A program made the translations under genes and the position numbers. From Xylophilus ampelinus (GTDB lineage: Bacteria > Pseudomonadota > Gammaproteobacteria > Burkholderiales > Burkholderiaceae_C), in the NCBI RefSeq assembly GCF_901875635.1, contig NZ_CABFMN010000073.1:124001-188000 (forward strand): 64,000 bases of DNA. The letters are read 5' to 3'. Shown here in pieces: positions 33,876 through 45,399 of the stretch. The notes beneath the pieces were generated by a model, which made no database searches, was not told the origin of the DNA, and saw only the letters and a list, made by a program, of their open reading frames with translations. Position 1 is the first letter of the stretch. Every line of letters starts with the position of its first letter.

Positions 33876-34781
33876 TCAACGCCCGCCGTCGCGTTCGCGG
33901 TCGGCGCGTTTCTGGGCCAGGTAGGTCGCCAGGTCGACTTCCTTGAGCTGGCGCGGGTAGCGCTCGGTGGACGTGAACCACAGGCGCTGCCGACGCTCGC
34001 GGCGCTCGGCCGGCGGTGCGTCCAGCCCCGTGAGGTAGGCATCGAGCGTGAGGAAGTAGCGCATCGCGTTGCGCTCCACCAGGCCGCGCAGGCCGGTGAT
34101 GTGCACGGGCTGGCCGTTCTCGTCGCGGCCGGTGACGGTGAAACCGACCTTGTTGGCGCCAAAGGTCGCGAGGTAGGCCTGGGTCGCGAGCTTGACCATC
34201 ATGTTGTGCTCGTAGCCGTAGCCGAAGTGCAGGAAGGTGCGTTCGTCGTCCAGCCGCACGGCCTCCAGCAGCACGCGGTAGTTGCTGGTGCCGAAGGGCC
34301 CTTCGGCGGTGCGCATGTCGACCGCGAGGAAGTCCGGCGCAGATGAGGCCACGCGGTAGCTGAAGGGCAGTTCGAAGGCCTCTTCCACCGGCTTGTCGTA
34401 GCGGCGCACCACGCTCAGCGTGAGCGTGGCCCCGCCGCCCGCGGCCTGCCCCACGCGGCAGCGGCGGTTGTTGATGTGCAGGGTGAGCAGTTCGCACCAC
34501 TGTTCGGGTTTCTCCAGGGCGCCGCGCAACTCCTCGAGCCGGTGGTCGACGACGGCATAGACATCGCCCTTGAGGCCATTCGGCGTCTCGGCCGATTCGA
34601 GCACCATCGGCCGACCCAGGGCGCTCTTGGCCATGCGCGCGTTGATCTGCGCGAAGCTGTCGAGCAGGGCTTGGCCGCCCGAGGCCTCCACCGCGCCGGC
34701 GTGGCCGCCGAGCAGCGCCAGCCCCAATCCGCAGACCGCCAGCCAGGCACGGCGGGGGGCGTGAATGCGCAGCACGGTCAT
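33876..34781 (-). CDS. Putative periplasmic protein, unknown
   Basis: Protein of 301 residues with a signal peptide (MTVLRIHAPRRAWLAVCGLG, LALLGGHAGAVEA). The mature region begins SGGQALLDSFAQINARMAKS. Further on are DVYAVVDHRLEELRGALEKP, a Cys pair (WCELLTL...RRCRV) that could form a disulfide, FELPFSYRVASSAPDFLAVD, FHFGYGYEHNMMVKLATQAY-like text, and RNAMRYFLTLDAYL near the end. I do not recognise the family. The visible pattern (mixed beta strands with conserved-looking aromatic motifs) suggests a folded secreted domain. It lies 61 bp from the DMT exporter in the same orientation and may share its transcript. Confidence 0.72.
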   Translation of the reverse strand: MTVLRIHAPRRAWLAVCGLGLALLGGHAGAVEASGGQALLDSFAQINARMAKSALGRPMVLESAETPNGLKGDVYAVVDHRLEELRGALEKPEQWCELLTLHINNRRCRVGQAAGGGATLTLSVVRRYDKPVEEAFELPFSYRVASSAPDFLAVDMRTAEGPFGTSNYRVLLEAVRLDDERTFLHFGYGYEHNMMVKLATQAYLATFGANKVGFTVTGRDENGQPVHITGLRGLVERNAMRYFLTLDAYLTGLDAPPAERRERRQRLWFTSTERYPRQLKEVDLATYLAQKRADRERDGGR

Positions 34782-34842
34782 GGGCGCCACCATACACGCT
34801 CCGCGCGACGGCGGCCGGCTGCCGCCACCGCCCCTGCCGCGT

Positions 34843-35766
34843 TCAGCGCGAGGCGGCTGCCCCCGTGGCCTGGCGCGGGCGCCGCACCAGCACCGCCATC
34901 GCCACGGCCAGTAGCGCCGCGCCGCAGCCCTGGCGCGCGCTCATCGCCTCGCCCAGCCACCATGCCGCGAGCACGGCTGCCACCAGCGGCTCGACCAGCG
35001 TGCCGACCACGGCCGCGGTCGGCGAGAGGCGGCGTGCGCCCCAGGCGAAGGCGAGGTACGCCACCGAGGTCGTGACCACGCCGGTGTAGGCCACGCCGGC
35101 CCACTGCCAGGCACCGGCCGGCCATTGCGGCCCGGTCGCTGCCACCACGACGGCCATGCACAGGGCCGCGACCGTCATGCTCCACGCAGAGGCCGTCGCG
35201 GCCGGCAGATGCGCCGGCATCCGCGCGTTGCCCAGCACCACCAGCGCATAGCACAGCGCCGAGCCGAAGGACCAGGCCAGCCCCGCCGCGTGGCCTGCAG
35301 GCAGGGCACCCAGGCCGCCCGCCGGCAGCACCAGCAGGCCGACGCCCAGCACGGCCAGCGCCAGGCCGGCCGCCAGCACGCCATCGACCCGCTCGTAGCC
35401 ACGCAGCGTGGCGATCAGCGCCACCAGCACCGGCGCACAGCAGATCGAGATCACCGTCGGCAAGGCCGCGCCCAGGTGCGAGATGCCGGCGAACCAGCAG
35501 CCCACGTTGAGCGCCATGAGCGCGCCCGTCGACGCCACATGCAGCCGCTCGCGCACCGGCAGGCGGCCCCAGAGCCCACGCGGTGCGCCGCGCCAGTGCC
35601 AGAGCCACAACAGCGGCAGCCCGAGCCCGAAGCGCGCGAACGCCAGGTTCCACGGCGACAGGCCTCCGTCGATGAGCGCCTGCGCCACCAATGCGCCGCC
35701 GCCCCACAGGGCGCCAGCCATCCACACACCGCCCCACGCGAGGGCGGCGGACTTCTTCTCTTTCAT
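34843..35766 (-). CDS. EamA/DMT-family exporter
   Basis: Inner-membrane transporter of 307 residues with about ten helices in two EamA repeats. The first begins AGALWGGGALVAQALIDGGL near residue 17. The second is recognisable from GVAYTGVVTTSVAYLAFAWG near residue 225, ending LVEPLVAAVLAAWWLGEAMS, the standard EamA signature. These proteins export amino acids or metabolites; the substrate here is unknown. The start MKEKKSAALAW gives a short positive N-terminus. A 5' leader of about 250 bp with a possible 13-codon peptide lies upstream. Confidence 0.88.
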   Translation of the reverse strand: MKEKKSAALAWGGVWMAGALWGGGALVAQALIDGGLSPWNLAFARFGLGLPLLWLWHWRGAPRGLWGRLPVRERLHVASTGALMALNVGCWFAGISHLGAALPTVISICCAPVLVALIATLRGYERVDGVLAAGLALAVLGVGLLVLPAGGLGALPAGHAAGLAWSFGSALCYALVVLGNARMPAHLPAATASAWSMTVAALCMAVVVAATGPQWPAGAWQWAGVAYTGVVTTSVAYLAFAWGARRLSPTAAVVGTLVEPLVAAVLAAWWLGEAMSARQGCGAALLAVAMAVLVRRPRQATGAAASR

Positions 35767-35936
35767 GAAAGGTCCGTTCTCCACGGGCCCGCGCCGATGC
35801 GCCGTGCATGCACGCACGGCGGGCGTCGGGCCGACGATGCTTCAGCCGCGCGCCGAGTCCGCGACCGACGGATCGGTGCGGCTCGGCGGCGACCACCCTG
35901 TGAGGGCCGAGGCGAAAGGCGCGGTGCGCCTCGCGC

Positions 35937-35978
35937 TCAGCGGGTGGCCGGCGGGGGAGGAGAACGGTGGAAATGCAT
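35937..35978 (-). other. Possible 13-codon proline-rich leader ORF before the DMT exporter
   Basis: ATG at 35976-35978 opens MHFHRSPPPPATR and stops at 35937. It lies in the 316-bp gap between the exporter start and the YgiQ gene; four consecutive prolines could stall a ribosome. The downstream leader (35767-35936) is GC-rich with several short inverted repeats such as GAGGCG/CGCCTC. No clear ribosome site precedes the ATG, so this may be chance. Confidence 0.2.
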
Positions 35979-36013
35979 GGCGCGATCGTAGCGTGCGAGG
36001 GGGGCGCGCGTCT

Positions 36014-36080
36014 TGCTATCGAATCGATAGCTGCCCGCGCCCGACCCACGGGCGCTGCGGGCCGATTTGGCTTAATAAAA
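36014..36080. repeat. GCTATC/GATAGC interspersed repeat, copy 6
   Basis: TGCTATCGAATCGATAGCTG, then CCCGCGCCCGACCCACGGGCG hairpin and CTGCGGGCCGATTTGGCTT. It abuts the stop of ygiQ (36083). Confidence 0.88.
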
Positions 36081-36082
36081 GC

Positions 36083-38572
<2,490 letters not shown>

Positions 38573-38730
38573 CGTGGAAAGGGATGGGCAGGCGCGGTCC
38601 GGACGGCGGCGGTGCCCGGTTGTCTGCTACGCGTGGGGGGTGGCCGGCATTTTACCGAAGGGCCGCATGCCCCTTCATGCACCCACGGCAATGCGGCAGC
38701 GCAACAAGCAGGCCCCTAGAATCCGCCGCC

Positions 38731-39073
38731 GTGCGACGCCTGCTCTTCGTCTTCCTGCTGGTCCTGCTGCCGCTGCAACTCAGTGCAGCGGCGCTGATGC
38801 CCTATTGCCAGCACGACGGCGGGCGGCGAGTGGCATCCGGGCCACCATGCCCACCTGCACGCCGACAGCAAGGCCGCGGGTGACGTGGACCTGCCCGGGC
38901 AGCTCGAACTGGATTGCAGCCACTGCCACGCCCACGGCGGCGCCCTGCCCGCCACCTTGTCGGCGCCCGCCCAGGCCCTGCCGCGGGATGCGGTGCGGCG
39001 CTCGCCGTCGGCGCACCCGCCCATGCGGGCGCTGGCGCCGCCCGAACGGCCGCAGTGGCCGCGCCTCGCCTGA
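38731..39073 (+). pseudogene. czcI: czcI-like metal-resistance protein gene, frameshifted
   Basis: The first part (GTG at 38731) encodes RRLLFVFLLVLLPLQLSAAA then LMPYCQHDGG, a signal peptide plus the CzcI-type Cys/His start. After about position 38820 the family continuation is found only in the next frame: EWHPGHHAHLHADSKAAGDV, then LDCSHCHAHGG and a Pro-rich tail ending PQWPRLA. Removing one G from the GGCGGGCGGCGAG run at 38818-38830 would restore a 114-residue periplasmic metal-binding protein. Either a genuine frameshift or a sequencing error in GC-rich DNA. Located directly upstream of czcC, as in other czc clusters. Confidence 0.72.
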
Positions 39074-39225
39074 TCGGCGGGGCAACACCGCAGCCTTCCC
39101 CTCTTTCGCGTCGCGTTGCCGCCGCGGGTTGACCCAGCCCGTGGCCTGCCCCTGTCGCGCCCTCCCGGCGTGCGCAGGGCCTGCCTGCCGATCTCCCGTG
39201 AACTGGGCTTCACCGGAGAAACGGA

Positions 39226-40452
39226 TTGCATCGAACATCGCTTGCTTTATTTGCGGCCGCCGCCCTGTGTGCGCAGGCCGCGGCCCAGGCCCAGCCTGCA
39301 GTCGAACCCACGCCCCTGGCAAAGGCCTTCGAGGCCGCCTGGGCACGCCAGCCCGAGGCCCGTGCGCTCGATGCGCGGCGCGATGCCGCCGACGCCGGCG
39401 CGCGCGCGGCGCGCCAATGGACGCCCGAGGCGCCGGCGCTGGAGATCGTCCACAAGACCGACCGCGTGGCCCGCAACGAAGGCGTGCGCGAATGGGAGCT
39501 CGGCGTCGCGCTGCCGCTGTGGCTGCCCGGCGAACGCAGCCGCAGCATCGCGCTGGCGGACGCGGAACGTGCGGCGCTCGAGGCCCGCACCGCGGCCGCA
39601 CGGCTGCGCGTGGCCGGCGAGTTGCGCGAGGCCTGGTGGCCCTGGATGCGGGCCCAGGTGGAGGCAGCGCTGGCCAACGACCAGCTCGCCAGTGCACGGG
39701 CGCTCGCCGACGACGTCGCCCGCCGGCTGCGCGCTGGCGACCTGGCCCGCGCGGATGCGGCGCAGGCCGAAGGCGCCGTGGCCGCCGCCGAGGCGGCAGC
39801 GGCCCAGGCCGATCAGGCCCTGGCCGAGGCGCGCCTGCGCTGGCAGGCCCTGGCCGGGACGCCGCCCGAAGCCCTGCAGGAGCGGCCGGAACCCCTGCCC
39901 GACGCACCTGGCAGCGCCCCGCCGCACCCTGCGCTGGAGGAACTGCGCCAGCGCATGGAAAGCGCGCAGCGCAGTGCCGAGCTGGCCCGCATCCAGACGC
40001 GCACCAACCCGGAGCTGACGCTCTCGGCCACGCGCGACCGCGGCAGCTTCGAGGAACGCCCGCAGAACGGGCTCAACCTGGCGCTGCGCCTGCCCTTCGG
40101 CGGCGGCCCGAGGCACGATGCCAAGGCCGCGGCGGCGCTGGCCGAGGCGACCGAGGCCGAGGCACGGCTGGCACTCGAGGCCGGCCGCCTCGCCGCCGAG
40201 CGCGAGGCCGCCCGATCGCGCGTCGCCGCGCAGCGCATGCAGCGCGATGCTGCCGACAGGCGCGCGCGGCTGGCGCAGGAATCCCGCGGCTTCTTCGACA
40301 AGTCGTTCCGCCTCGGCGAAACCGACCTGCCGACCCGCCTTCGCATCGAACGCGAGGCGATGGAGGCGGAGCGCCAGGCCGCCCGCAGCCGCATCGACCT
40401 CGCGGCGGCGATCTCCCAATGGCGGCAGGCACTCGGCCTGCTGCCGCAATGA
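39226..40452 (+). CDS. czcC: CzcC-type outer-membrane efflux protein
   Basis: TolC-family outer-membrane channel of 408 residues for the czc efflux pump. The signal peptide (LALFAAAALCAQAAAQAQ) is followed by two long helical repeats. The first contains RDAADAGARAARQWTPEAPAL and GVALPLWLPGERSRS; the second contains LARIQTRTNPELTLSATRDR and GLNLALRLPFGGGPRHDA. That mirrored pattern defines the family. TTG at 39226 is taken as start: a GGAG ribosome site lies 8 bp upstream and the signal peptide begins immediately. It is followed by the small czc gene, then czcB and czcA. Confidence 0.88.
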   Translation: MHRTSLALFAAAALCAQAAAQAQPAVEPTPLAKAFEAAWARQPEARALDARRDAADAGARAARQWTPEAPALEIVHKTDRVARNEGVREWELGVALPLWLPGERSRSIALADAERAALEARTAAARLRVAGELREAWWPWMRAQVEAALANDQLASARALADDVARRLRAGDLARADAAQAEGAVAAAEAAAAQADQALAEARLRWQALAGTPPEALQERPEPLPDAPGSAPPHPALEELRQRMESAQRSAELARIQTRTNPELTLSATRDRGSFEERPQNGLNLALRLPFGGGPRHDAKAAAALAEATEAEARLALEAGRLAAEREAARSRVAAQRMQRDAADRRARLAQESRGFFDKSFRLGETDLPTRLRIEREAMEAERQAARSRIDLAAAISQWRQALGLLPQ

Positions 40453-40472
40453 CCCCCTCAGGAACACCCGAC

Positions 40473-41048
40473 ATGACCATTCCCGACAACGGCCGGCGCC
40501 TGATCGCGCTGCTGGCCCTGGCGATGGGCGCCATCGCCCTCCACCTCCCGGCCCATGCGGATGCCGGCCACGACCATGGCGACGAGGCCCCCGCCGCAGC
40601 GGGCCGAGCCCTGCCCCGCTTCACCGCCGAGTCCGAGAACTTCGAGCTGGTCGGCGTGCTCGAAGGCCGCCGGCTCACCCTCTACCTCGACCGCTTCGCC
40701 GACAACAGCCCGGTGAAGGACGCGCGCCTGGAACTGCAGCTGGGCGACGAGAAGCTGGTGCCCGAAGCCCATGGCGAGGGCAGCTTCGACACCACGCTTG
40801 CCCACGTGCCCCCGGCCGGCGTGCTGCCGGTCACGGCGACCGTGACCACGGGCCGCGAGACCGACCTGCTGGCCGGCGATTTCGACCTGCACGATGCGCA
40901 CGCCGACGCCGACGCCGAGGCACCCGCGCCGGCCTGGCGCCGGTACGCACCATGGCTGGCCGCCGGCATCGCAGGCCTGGTGCTCGCCGTCGCGGGATGG
41001 CGCCTGTCGCGTCGCCCGCGCCACGCTGTGGAAGGAGGTGCCGCATGA
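40473..41048 (+). CDS. Membrane-anchored periplasmic protein of the czc cluster
   Basis: Protein of 191 residues. The signal peptide (ALLALAMGAIALHLPAHA) is followed by a His/Asp-rich putative metal-binding lead AGHDHGDEAP and a beta-rich domain (RFTAESENFELVGVLEGRRL, TLYLDRFADNSPVKDARLEL). A second acidic His patch (DLHDAHADADAEA) comes next, then a C-terminal helix (WLAAGIAGLVLAVAGWRLS) with a basic end. Proteins of this kind occur between czcC and czcB in Comamonadaceae and may capture metal for the pump; I know no firm name. 20 bp after czcC; overlaps czcB by 4 bp. Confidence 0.8.
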   Translation: MTIPDNGRRLIALLALAMGAIALHLPAHADAGHDHGDEAPAAAGRALPRFTAESENFELVGVLEGRRLTLYLDRFADNSPVKDARLELQLGDEKLVPEAHGEGSFDTTLAHVPPAGVLPVTATVTTGRETDLLAGDFDLHDAHADADAEAPAPAWRRYAPWLAAGIAGLVLAVAGWRLSRRPRHAVEGGAA

Positions 41049-42145
41049 AGCGCCTCGCCACGTTGCTCCTCGGCGCCGCGGCGCTCGCGTTGCCCGCACA
41101 GGCAGGCGAAGGCCATGACCACGGCGACGCGCCTGCCCCGGCCAGCGCCAACGGCCCGCAGCGCCTGCCGGACGGTAGCGTCTTCCTGCCCAAGCCCGCG
41201 CAGCGCCAGCTCGCGGTGCGCACGCTGACGGCCGTCGAAGGGCTGCATCCGCGCACCACCGAGCTCGACGGCCGCGTGCAGATGGACCCGAACGCCGGCG
41301 GCAAGGTCCAGGCCCTGGCAGCCGGCCGCATCGAGCCGGGTCCGCGCGGCCTGCCGGAGCCGGGCCAGCCCGTGAAGAAGGGCGAGGTGCTGGCCTGGGT
41401 ACAGCCGGCTTACGCGCCATTGGAGCGCGCCGCGCAGACCGCGCAACTCGCCGAACTGCGGGCCTCGCGCGCCCTTGCCGAACGCCGGCTGGCACGGCTG
41501 CGCGAATTGGCCGACACGGTGCCGCGCAAGGACATCGAGGCGGCCGAGAGCGAGGTCGCCAGCCTGGCCGCCCGCGCCGCGGCGATCGGCGCCGGCCTCG
41601 GCGGCCGCGAGGCGCTGGCGGCGCCGGTGTCGGGCGTTGTCGCCTCGGCGCAGGCCGTGGCCGGGCAGGTCGTCGACGCGCGCGAGGTGGTGTTCGAGAT
41701 CGTCGATCCCGCCCGCCTGCGCGTCGAGGCCCTGGCCTTCGACGGCGCACTGGCAGCCGACATCGGCAGCGCCAGCCTGTCCGTCGGCGGCGCGGCCGTG
41801 CCGCTCACGTTCGTGGGCGCGGCGCGCAGCCTGCGCGAGCAGGCGCTGCCGCTGGGCTTTCGCGCGCAGGGTGCGGCGTTGTCGCCACTCGCGGTCGGCC
41901 AGCCGGTGCGCGTCTACGTGCACAGCCGCAGTCAGGTCAAGGGCATTGCCCTGCCCGCCACGGCGCTGATGCGCAACCCGGCCAACCAGACGATCGTGTG
42001 GGTCAAGACGGCCCCCGAGCGCTTCCAGCCCCGCCCCGTCACCACCGCGCCGCTGGACGGCGTGCGCGTCGCCGTGACCTCCGGCCTGGCGGCCGGCGAG
42101 CGCGTCGCGACCGACGGCGCCGGGCTCATCAACCAGATCCGCTGA
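41045..42145 (+). CDS. czcB: CzcB-type periplasmic adaptor (membrane fusion protein)
   Basis: Adaptor of 366 residues that bridges the RND pump and the outer-membrane channel. The signal peptide is followed by a His-rich patch GEGHDHGDAPAP. LPKPAQRQLAVRTLTAVEG starts the membrane-proximal beta region. A short alpha-hairpin (AQTAQLAELRASRALAERRL) sits inside the lipoyl halves (AGRIEPGPRGLPEPGQPVKK, and ALAAPVSGVVASAQAVAGQV). The C-terminus has GIALPATALMRNPANQTIVW. All are typical of heavy-metal adaptors. ATG overlaps the preceding stop by 4 bp. It is followed 12 bp later by czcA. Confidence 0.92.
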   Translation: MKRLATLLLGAAALALPAQAGEGHDHGDAPAPASANGPQRLPDGSVFLPKPAQRQLAVRTLTAVEGLHPRTTELDGRVQMDPNAGGKVQALAAGRIEPGPRGLPEPGQPVKKGEVLAWVQPAYAPLERAAQTAQLAELRASRALAERRLARLRELADTVPRKDIEAAESEVASLAARAAAIGAGLGGREALAAPVSGVVASAQAVAGQVVDAREVVFEIVDPARLRVEALAFDGALAADIGSASLSVGGAAVPLTFVGAARSLREQALPLGFRAQGAALSPLAVGQPVRVYVHSRSQVKGIALPATALMRNPANQTIVWVKTAPERFQPRPVTTAPLDGVRVAVTSGLAAGERVATDGAGLINQIR

Positions 42146-42157
42146 GGCACGCACACG

Positions 42158-45100
42158 ATGTTCAAGTGGATCCTCGAAAGCAGCCTGCGCCACCGGTTGC
42201 TGGTCGTCATCGCCAGCCTGGTGGTGATGGCCTACGGCGCCTTCACGCTTGCGCGCACGCCGGTGGACGTGTTCCCCGACCTCAACAAGCCCACCGTGAC
42301 ACTGATGACCGAGGCCGGCGGCATGGCGGCCGAAGAGGTCGAGCAGCTCATCACCTTCCCGCTGGAGACGAGCATGAACGGGCTGCCCGGCGTGGAATCG
42401 GTGCGCTCGGTGTCCTCGGCCGGCCTGTCCTTCGTGTACGTGACCTTCGACTGGCGCACCGACATCTTCCGCGCGCGCCAACTGGTGTCCGAACGCCTGG
42501 GCGCCATGGAGGAGGCACTGGCGCCGGGCGTCACGCCGCGCATGGGGCCCGTGAGCTCCATCATGGGCGAGATCCTGCAGATCGCCATCCCCGTCGACAC
42601 GCAGAAGATCCAGCCTGGCGCTGGGCCGTTCCCAAGCCAGGCTGCGGCCCCACGGGGAGCAGCGAATGAACCGAGCATGGGGGCCTCCTCTCTCATGGCC
42701 GTGCGCGAGTACGCCGACTGGGTGCTGCGCCCGCGGCTGCTGTCGGTGCCCGGCGTGGCGCAGGTCATCCCGATCGGCGGCGAAGTGCGGCAGTTCCAGG
42801 TGCAGCCGAACACGGCGCGCATGTCGGAGCTGGGCATCAGCCACGAACAGCTCGAGGCCGCGCTGCGCAACTTTTCGTCCAACACCTCCGGGGGCTTCCT
42901 GGAGCTCAACGGGCGCGAGTACCTGATCCGTCACCTGGGGCGCACCTCGCGCCTGGACGATCTGCGCCAGCTCGCGCTCACCGCGCGCAACGGCCAGCCG
43001 CTGCTGCTGCACCAGATCGCCGACGTGAGCTTCGCGCCGGCCCTCAAGCGCGGCGATGCGGGCTTCGAGGGCCGGCCGGCCGTCATCCTCGGCGTGCAGA
43101 AGCAGCCCACGGCCGACACCATCGCGGTCACGCGCCAGATCGAGGAGGCGTTGAAGAGCCTCTCCGCTTCGCTGCCCGCCGGCATGGAGGCGCCGCGCGT
43201 CACCTTCCGCCAGGCCAGCTTCATCGAGGCCTCGATCGGCACCTTGCAGGGCAAGCTCGCCGGCGCGGCCGTGTGCGTGGCGCTGGTGCTGCTGCTCTTC
43301 CTCGGCACGGTGCGGCCGACGCTCATCGCGCTCACGGCGATCCCGGTGTCGATCCTCGTCACGGCACTGGTCTTCCGCTGGTTCGGCATGTCGATCAACA
43401 CCATGACGCTGGGCGGCCTGGCGATCGCGATCGGCGGGCTGGTGGACGACGCGGTGGTCGATGTGGAGAACATCCTGCGCCGCCTGCGCGAAGACCGCCT
43501 GCGTCCGCCGCAGCAGCGCATGCATCCGCTCGCGCTGGTGGCCAAGGCCTCGATGGAGGTGCGCTCGGCCATCCTCTACGCCACGGTGATCATCGTGCTG
43601 GTGTTCCTGCCGCTGTTCGCACTGCCGGGGCTGGAGGGACGCCTGTTCGTGCCGCTGGGCGTGGCCTTCATCGTGTCGACCCTCGCCTCGCTGGGGGTGT
43701 CGGTCACCGTGACGCCCGTGCTCAGCGCCTACCTGCTGCCGCGCATGAAGCGCCTGGAGCACGGCGACACGCGGCTGCTCGCGTGGCTCAAGCGCCACTA
43801 CCGGCGCGGGCTCGAAGCGGTCCTCGCACGTCCGCGCGCCGCGCTGGGCGCGGCCGGGGTGGCGGTGGCTGCGGCAGCGCTCGCGGTGCCCTTCTTCCCC
43901 ACCACCTTCCTGCCGCCCTTCAACGAAGGCACGCTGCTCGTCGGCCTGCGGCTGAACCCAGGCGTGACGCTGGCGGACAGCTCGGCCATCGCCCGGCAGG
44001 CCGAGCTGCTGGTGCGCGAGGTGCCCGAGGTGACGCACGTCGGCCGCCGCAGCGGCCGGGCCGAGCTGGACGAGCATGCCGAGGGCGTGCATGTGAGCGA
44101 GCTGGATGTCGGACTGAAGCCGGCCGCCGAGCTCACGCGTTCGATGGCCGAGATCGGCGCCGACATCCGGGCCCGCCTGACGCCCCTGCCCGCGGCCGTC
44201 GCACTGGGCCAGCCGATCTCGCACCGCATCGACCACATGCTGTCGGGCGTGCGTTCGCAGATTGCGATCAAGCTCTTCGGCGACGACCTGGACACCCTGC
44301 GCGGGCAGGCGGAGGCCCTGCGTGCACGCTTCGCCGCCATCCCCGGCGTCGCGGACCTGGAGGTCGAGAAGCAGGTGCTGGCGCCGCAGATCAAGGTGCG
44401 CATCGACTACGCCGCGGCCGCGCAGTACGGCGTGCCGGTGCCGAAGGTGCTGGCCACGCTGCAAAGCCTGGTCGAGGGCGAGAAGGTGGCGCAGGTGATC
44501 GAGGGCGGCCGGCGCTTCGCGCTGGTGCTCAGGCTGCCCGAGTCGGCGCGCGGCATCGAGGGCCTGGGCCGGCTGCTGATCGAGACGCCGGACGGACGCA
44601 TCCCGCTGTCGAAGATCGCCTCCATCGAAGACGGCGATGGCCCGAACCAGATCAGCCGCGACGACGGCAAGCGCCGCATCGTGCTCTCGGCCAACGCGCA
44701 GGGGCGGCCGCTGTCCGAGGTGGTGGCCGACCTGCGTGCCGCGGTCGCGCAGGTGCGCCTGCCCGAGGGCTACTTCGTCACCCTGGGCGGACAGTTCCAG
44801 GCGCAGGAGGAAGCCTCGCGCCTCGTGGGCCTGCTCTCGCTGGTCTCGCTCACTCTGATGGCCGTGGTGCTCTACAGCCGCTACCGCTCGATGGTGCTGG
44901 CCACGCTGATCATGGCCAACATCCCGCTGGCGCTGGTCGGTGCGGTGCTGGGGCTGTGGCTGTCGGGCCAGCCGCTGTCGGTGGCGGCGCTGGTGGGCTT
45001 CATCACCCTTGCGGGCATCTCGGTGCGCAACGGCATCCTGAAGGTGAGCCACTACGTCAACCTCATGCGCTTCGAGGGCGAGGCCTTCGACCTGAAGATG

Positions 45101-45358
45101 ATCGTGCGCGGCTCGCTGGAACGCCTGAGCCCGGTGCTGATGACCGCGCTGGTCACCGCCTTCGCGTTGGCGCCGCTCCTGTTCGAGGCGGAGCGTCCAG
45201 GCACCGAAGTACTGCATCCGGTGGCCGTGGTGATCTTCTGCGGCCTCGTCAGTTCGACGCTGCTCGACACCTTCCTCACACCGGCGCTTTTCTGGCTGTT
45301 CGGCCGCCGCAGCGCCGAGCGGCTGGCGGCGGACGACAGCGACACGCAAGCGCTGTGA
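42158..45358 (+). CDS. czcA: CzcA-type heavy-metal RND efflux pump
   Basis: Inner-membrane proton-driven RND pump of 1066 residues. The N-terminus FKWILESSLRHRLLVVIASL leads into the first helix. The motif GGLVDDAVVDVENILRRLRE near residue 427 is the helix-4 heavy-metal RND signature, variant D-D. The C-terminal half has SRYRSMVLATLIMANIPLAL and GISVRNGILKVSHYVNLMR. Around residues 151-178 there is an extra stretch (IQPGAGPFPSQAAAPRGAAN...) between QIAIPVD and LMAVREYADWVLRP, where relatives have only a few residues. Its DNA is a palindromic repeat (42611-42686). Substrate (Co, Zn, Cd or Ni) is not resolved. Terminal pump gene of the cluster. Confidence 0.93.
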   Translation: MFKWILESSLRHRLLVVIASLVVMAYGAFTLARTPVDVFPDLNKPTVTLMTEAGGMAAEEVEQLITFPLETSMNGLPGVESVRSVSSAGLSFVYVTFDWRTDIFRARQLVSERLGAMEEALAPGVTPRMGPVSSIMGEILQIAIPVDTQKIQPGAGPFPSQAAAPRGAANEPSMGASSLMAVREYADWVLRPRLLSVPGVAQVIPIGGEVRQFQVQPNTARMSELGISHEQLEAALRNFSSNTSGGFLELNGREYLIRHLGRTSRLDDLRQLALTARNGQPLLLHQIADVSFAPALKRGDAGFEGRPAVILGVQKQPTADTIAVTRQIEEALKSLSASLPAGMEAPRVTFRQASFIEASIGTLQGKLAGAAVCVALVLLLFLGTVRPTLIALTAIPVSILVTALVFRWFGMSINTMTLGGLAIAIGGLVDDAVVDVENILRRLREDRLRPPQQRMHPLALVAKASMEVRSAILYATVIIVLVFLPLFALPGLEGRLFVPLGVAFIVSTLASLGVSVTVTPVLSAYLLPRMKRLEHGDTRLLAWLKRHYRRGLEAVLARPRAALGAAGVAVAAAALAVPFFPTTFLPPFNEGTLLVGLRLNPGVTLADSSAIARQAELLVREVPEVTHVGRRSGRAELDEHAEGVHVSELDVGLKPAAELTRSMAEIGADIRARLTPLPAAVALGQPISHRIDHMLSGVRSQIAIKLFGDDLDTLRGQAEALRARFAAIPGVADLEVEKQVLAPQIKVRIDYAAAAQYGVPVPKVLATLQSLVEGEKVAQVIEGGRRFALVLRLPESARGIEGLGRLLIETPDGRIPLSKIASIEDGDGPNQISRDDGKRRIVLSANAQGRPLSEVVADLRAAVAQVRLPEGYFVTLGGQFQAQEEASRLVGLLSLVSLTLMAVVLYSRYRSMVLATLIMANIPLALVGAVLGLWLSGQPLSVAALVGFITLAGISVRNGILKVSHYVNLMRFEGEAFDLKMIVRGSLERLSPVLMTALVTAFALAPLLFEAERPGTEVLHPVAVVIFCGLVSSTLLDTFLTPALFWLFGRRSAERLAADDSDTQAL
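42611..42686. repeat. Repeat-derived in-frame insertion in czcA
   Basis: Starts with the inverted repeat CAGCCTGGC (42611-42619) / GCCAGGCTG (42636-42644), continues CGGCCCCACGGGGAGCAGCG and ends near AACCGAGCATGGGGGCC. It has no counterpart in related pumps and accounts for about 25 extra residues. Confidence 0.65.
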
Positions 45359-45399
45359 GCACCCATCCCGTTTTCTTCCATCCTCGAAAGGCCGACACC

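Noticed and set aside
40682..45349. 1555-codon minus-strand open frame opposite czcB/czcA
   Set aside because: Low-complexity Arg/His/Gln/Asp composition, no motif, and complete overlap with clearly coding czc genes. It is a codon-bias shadow.
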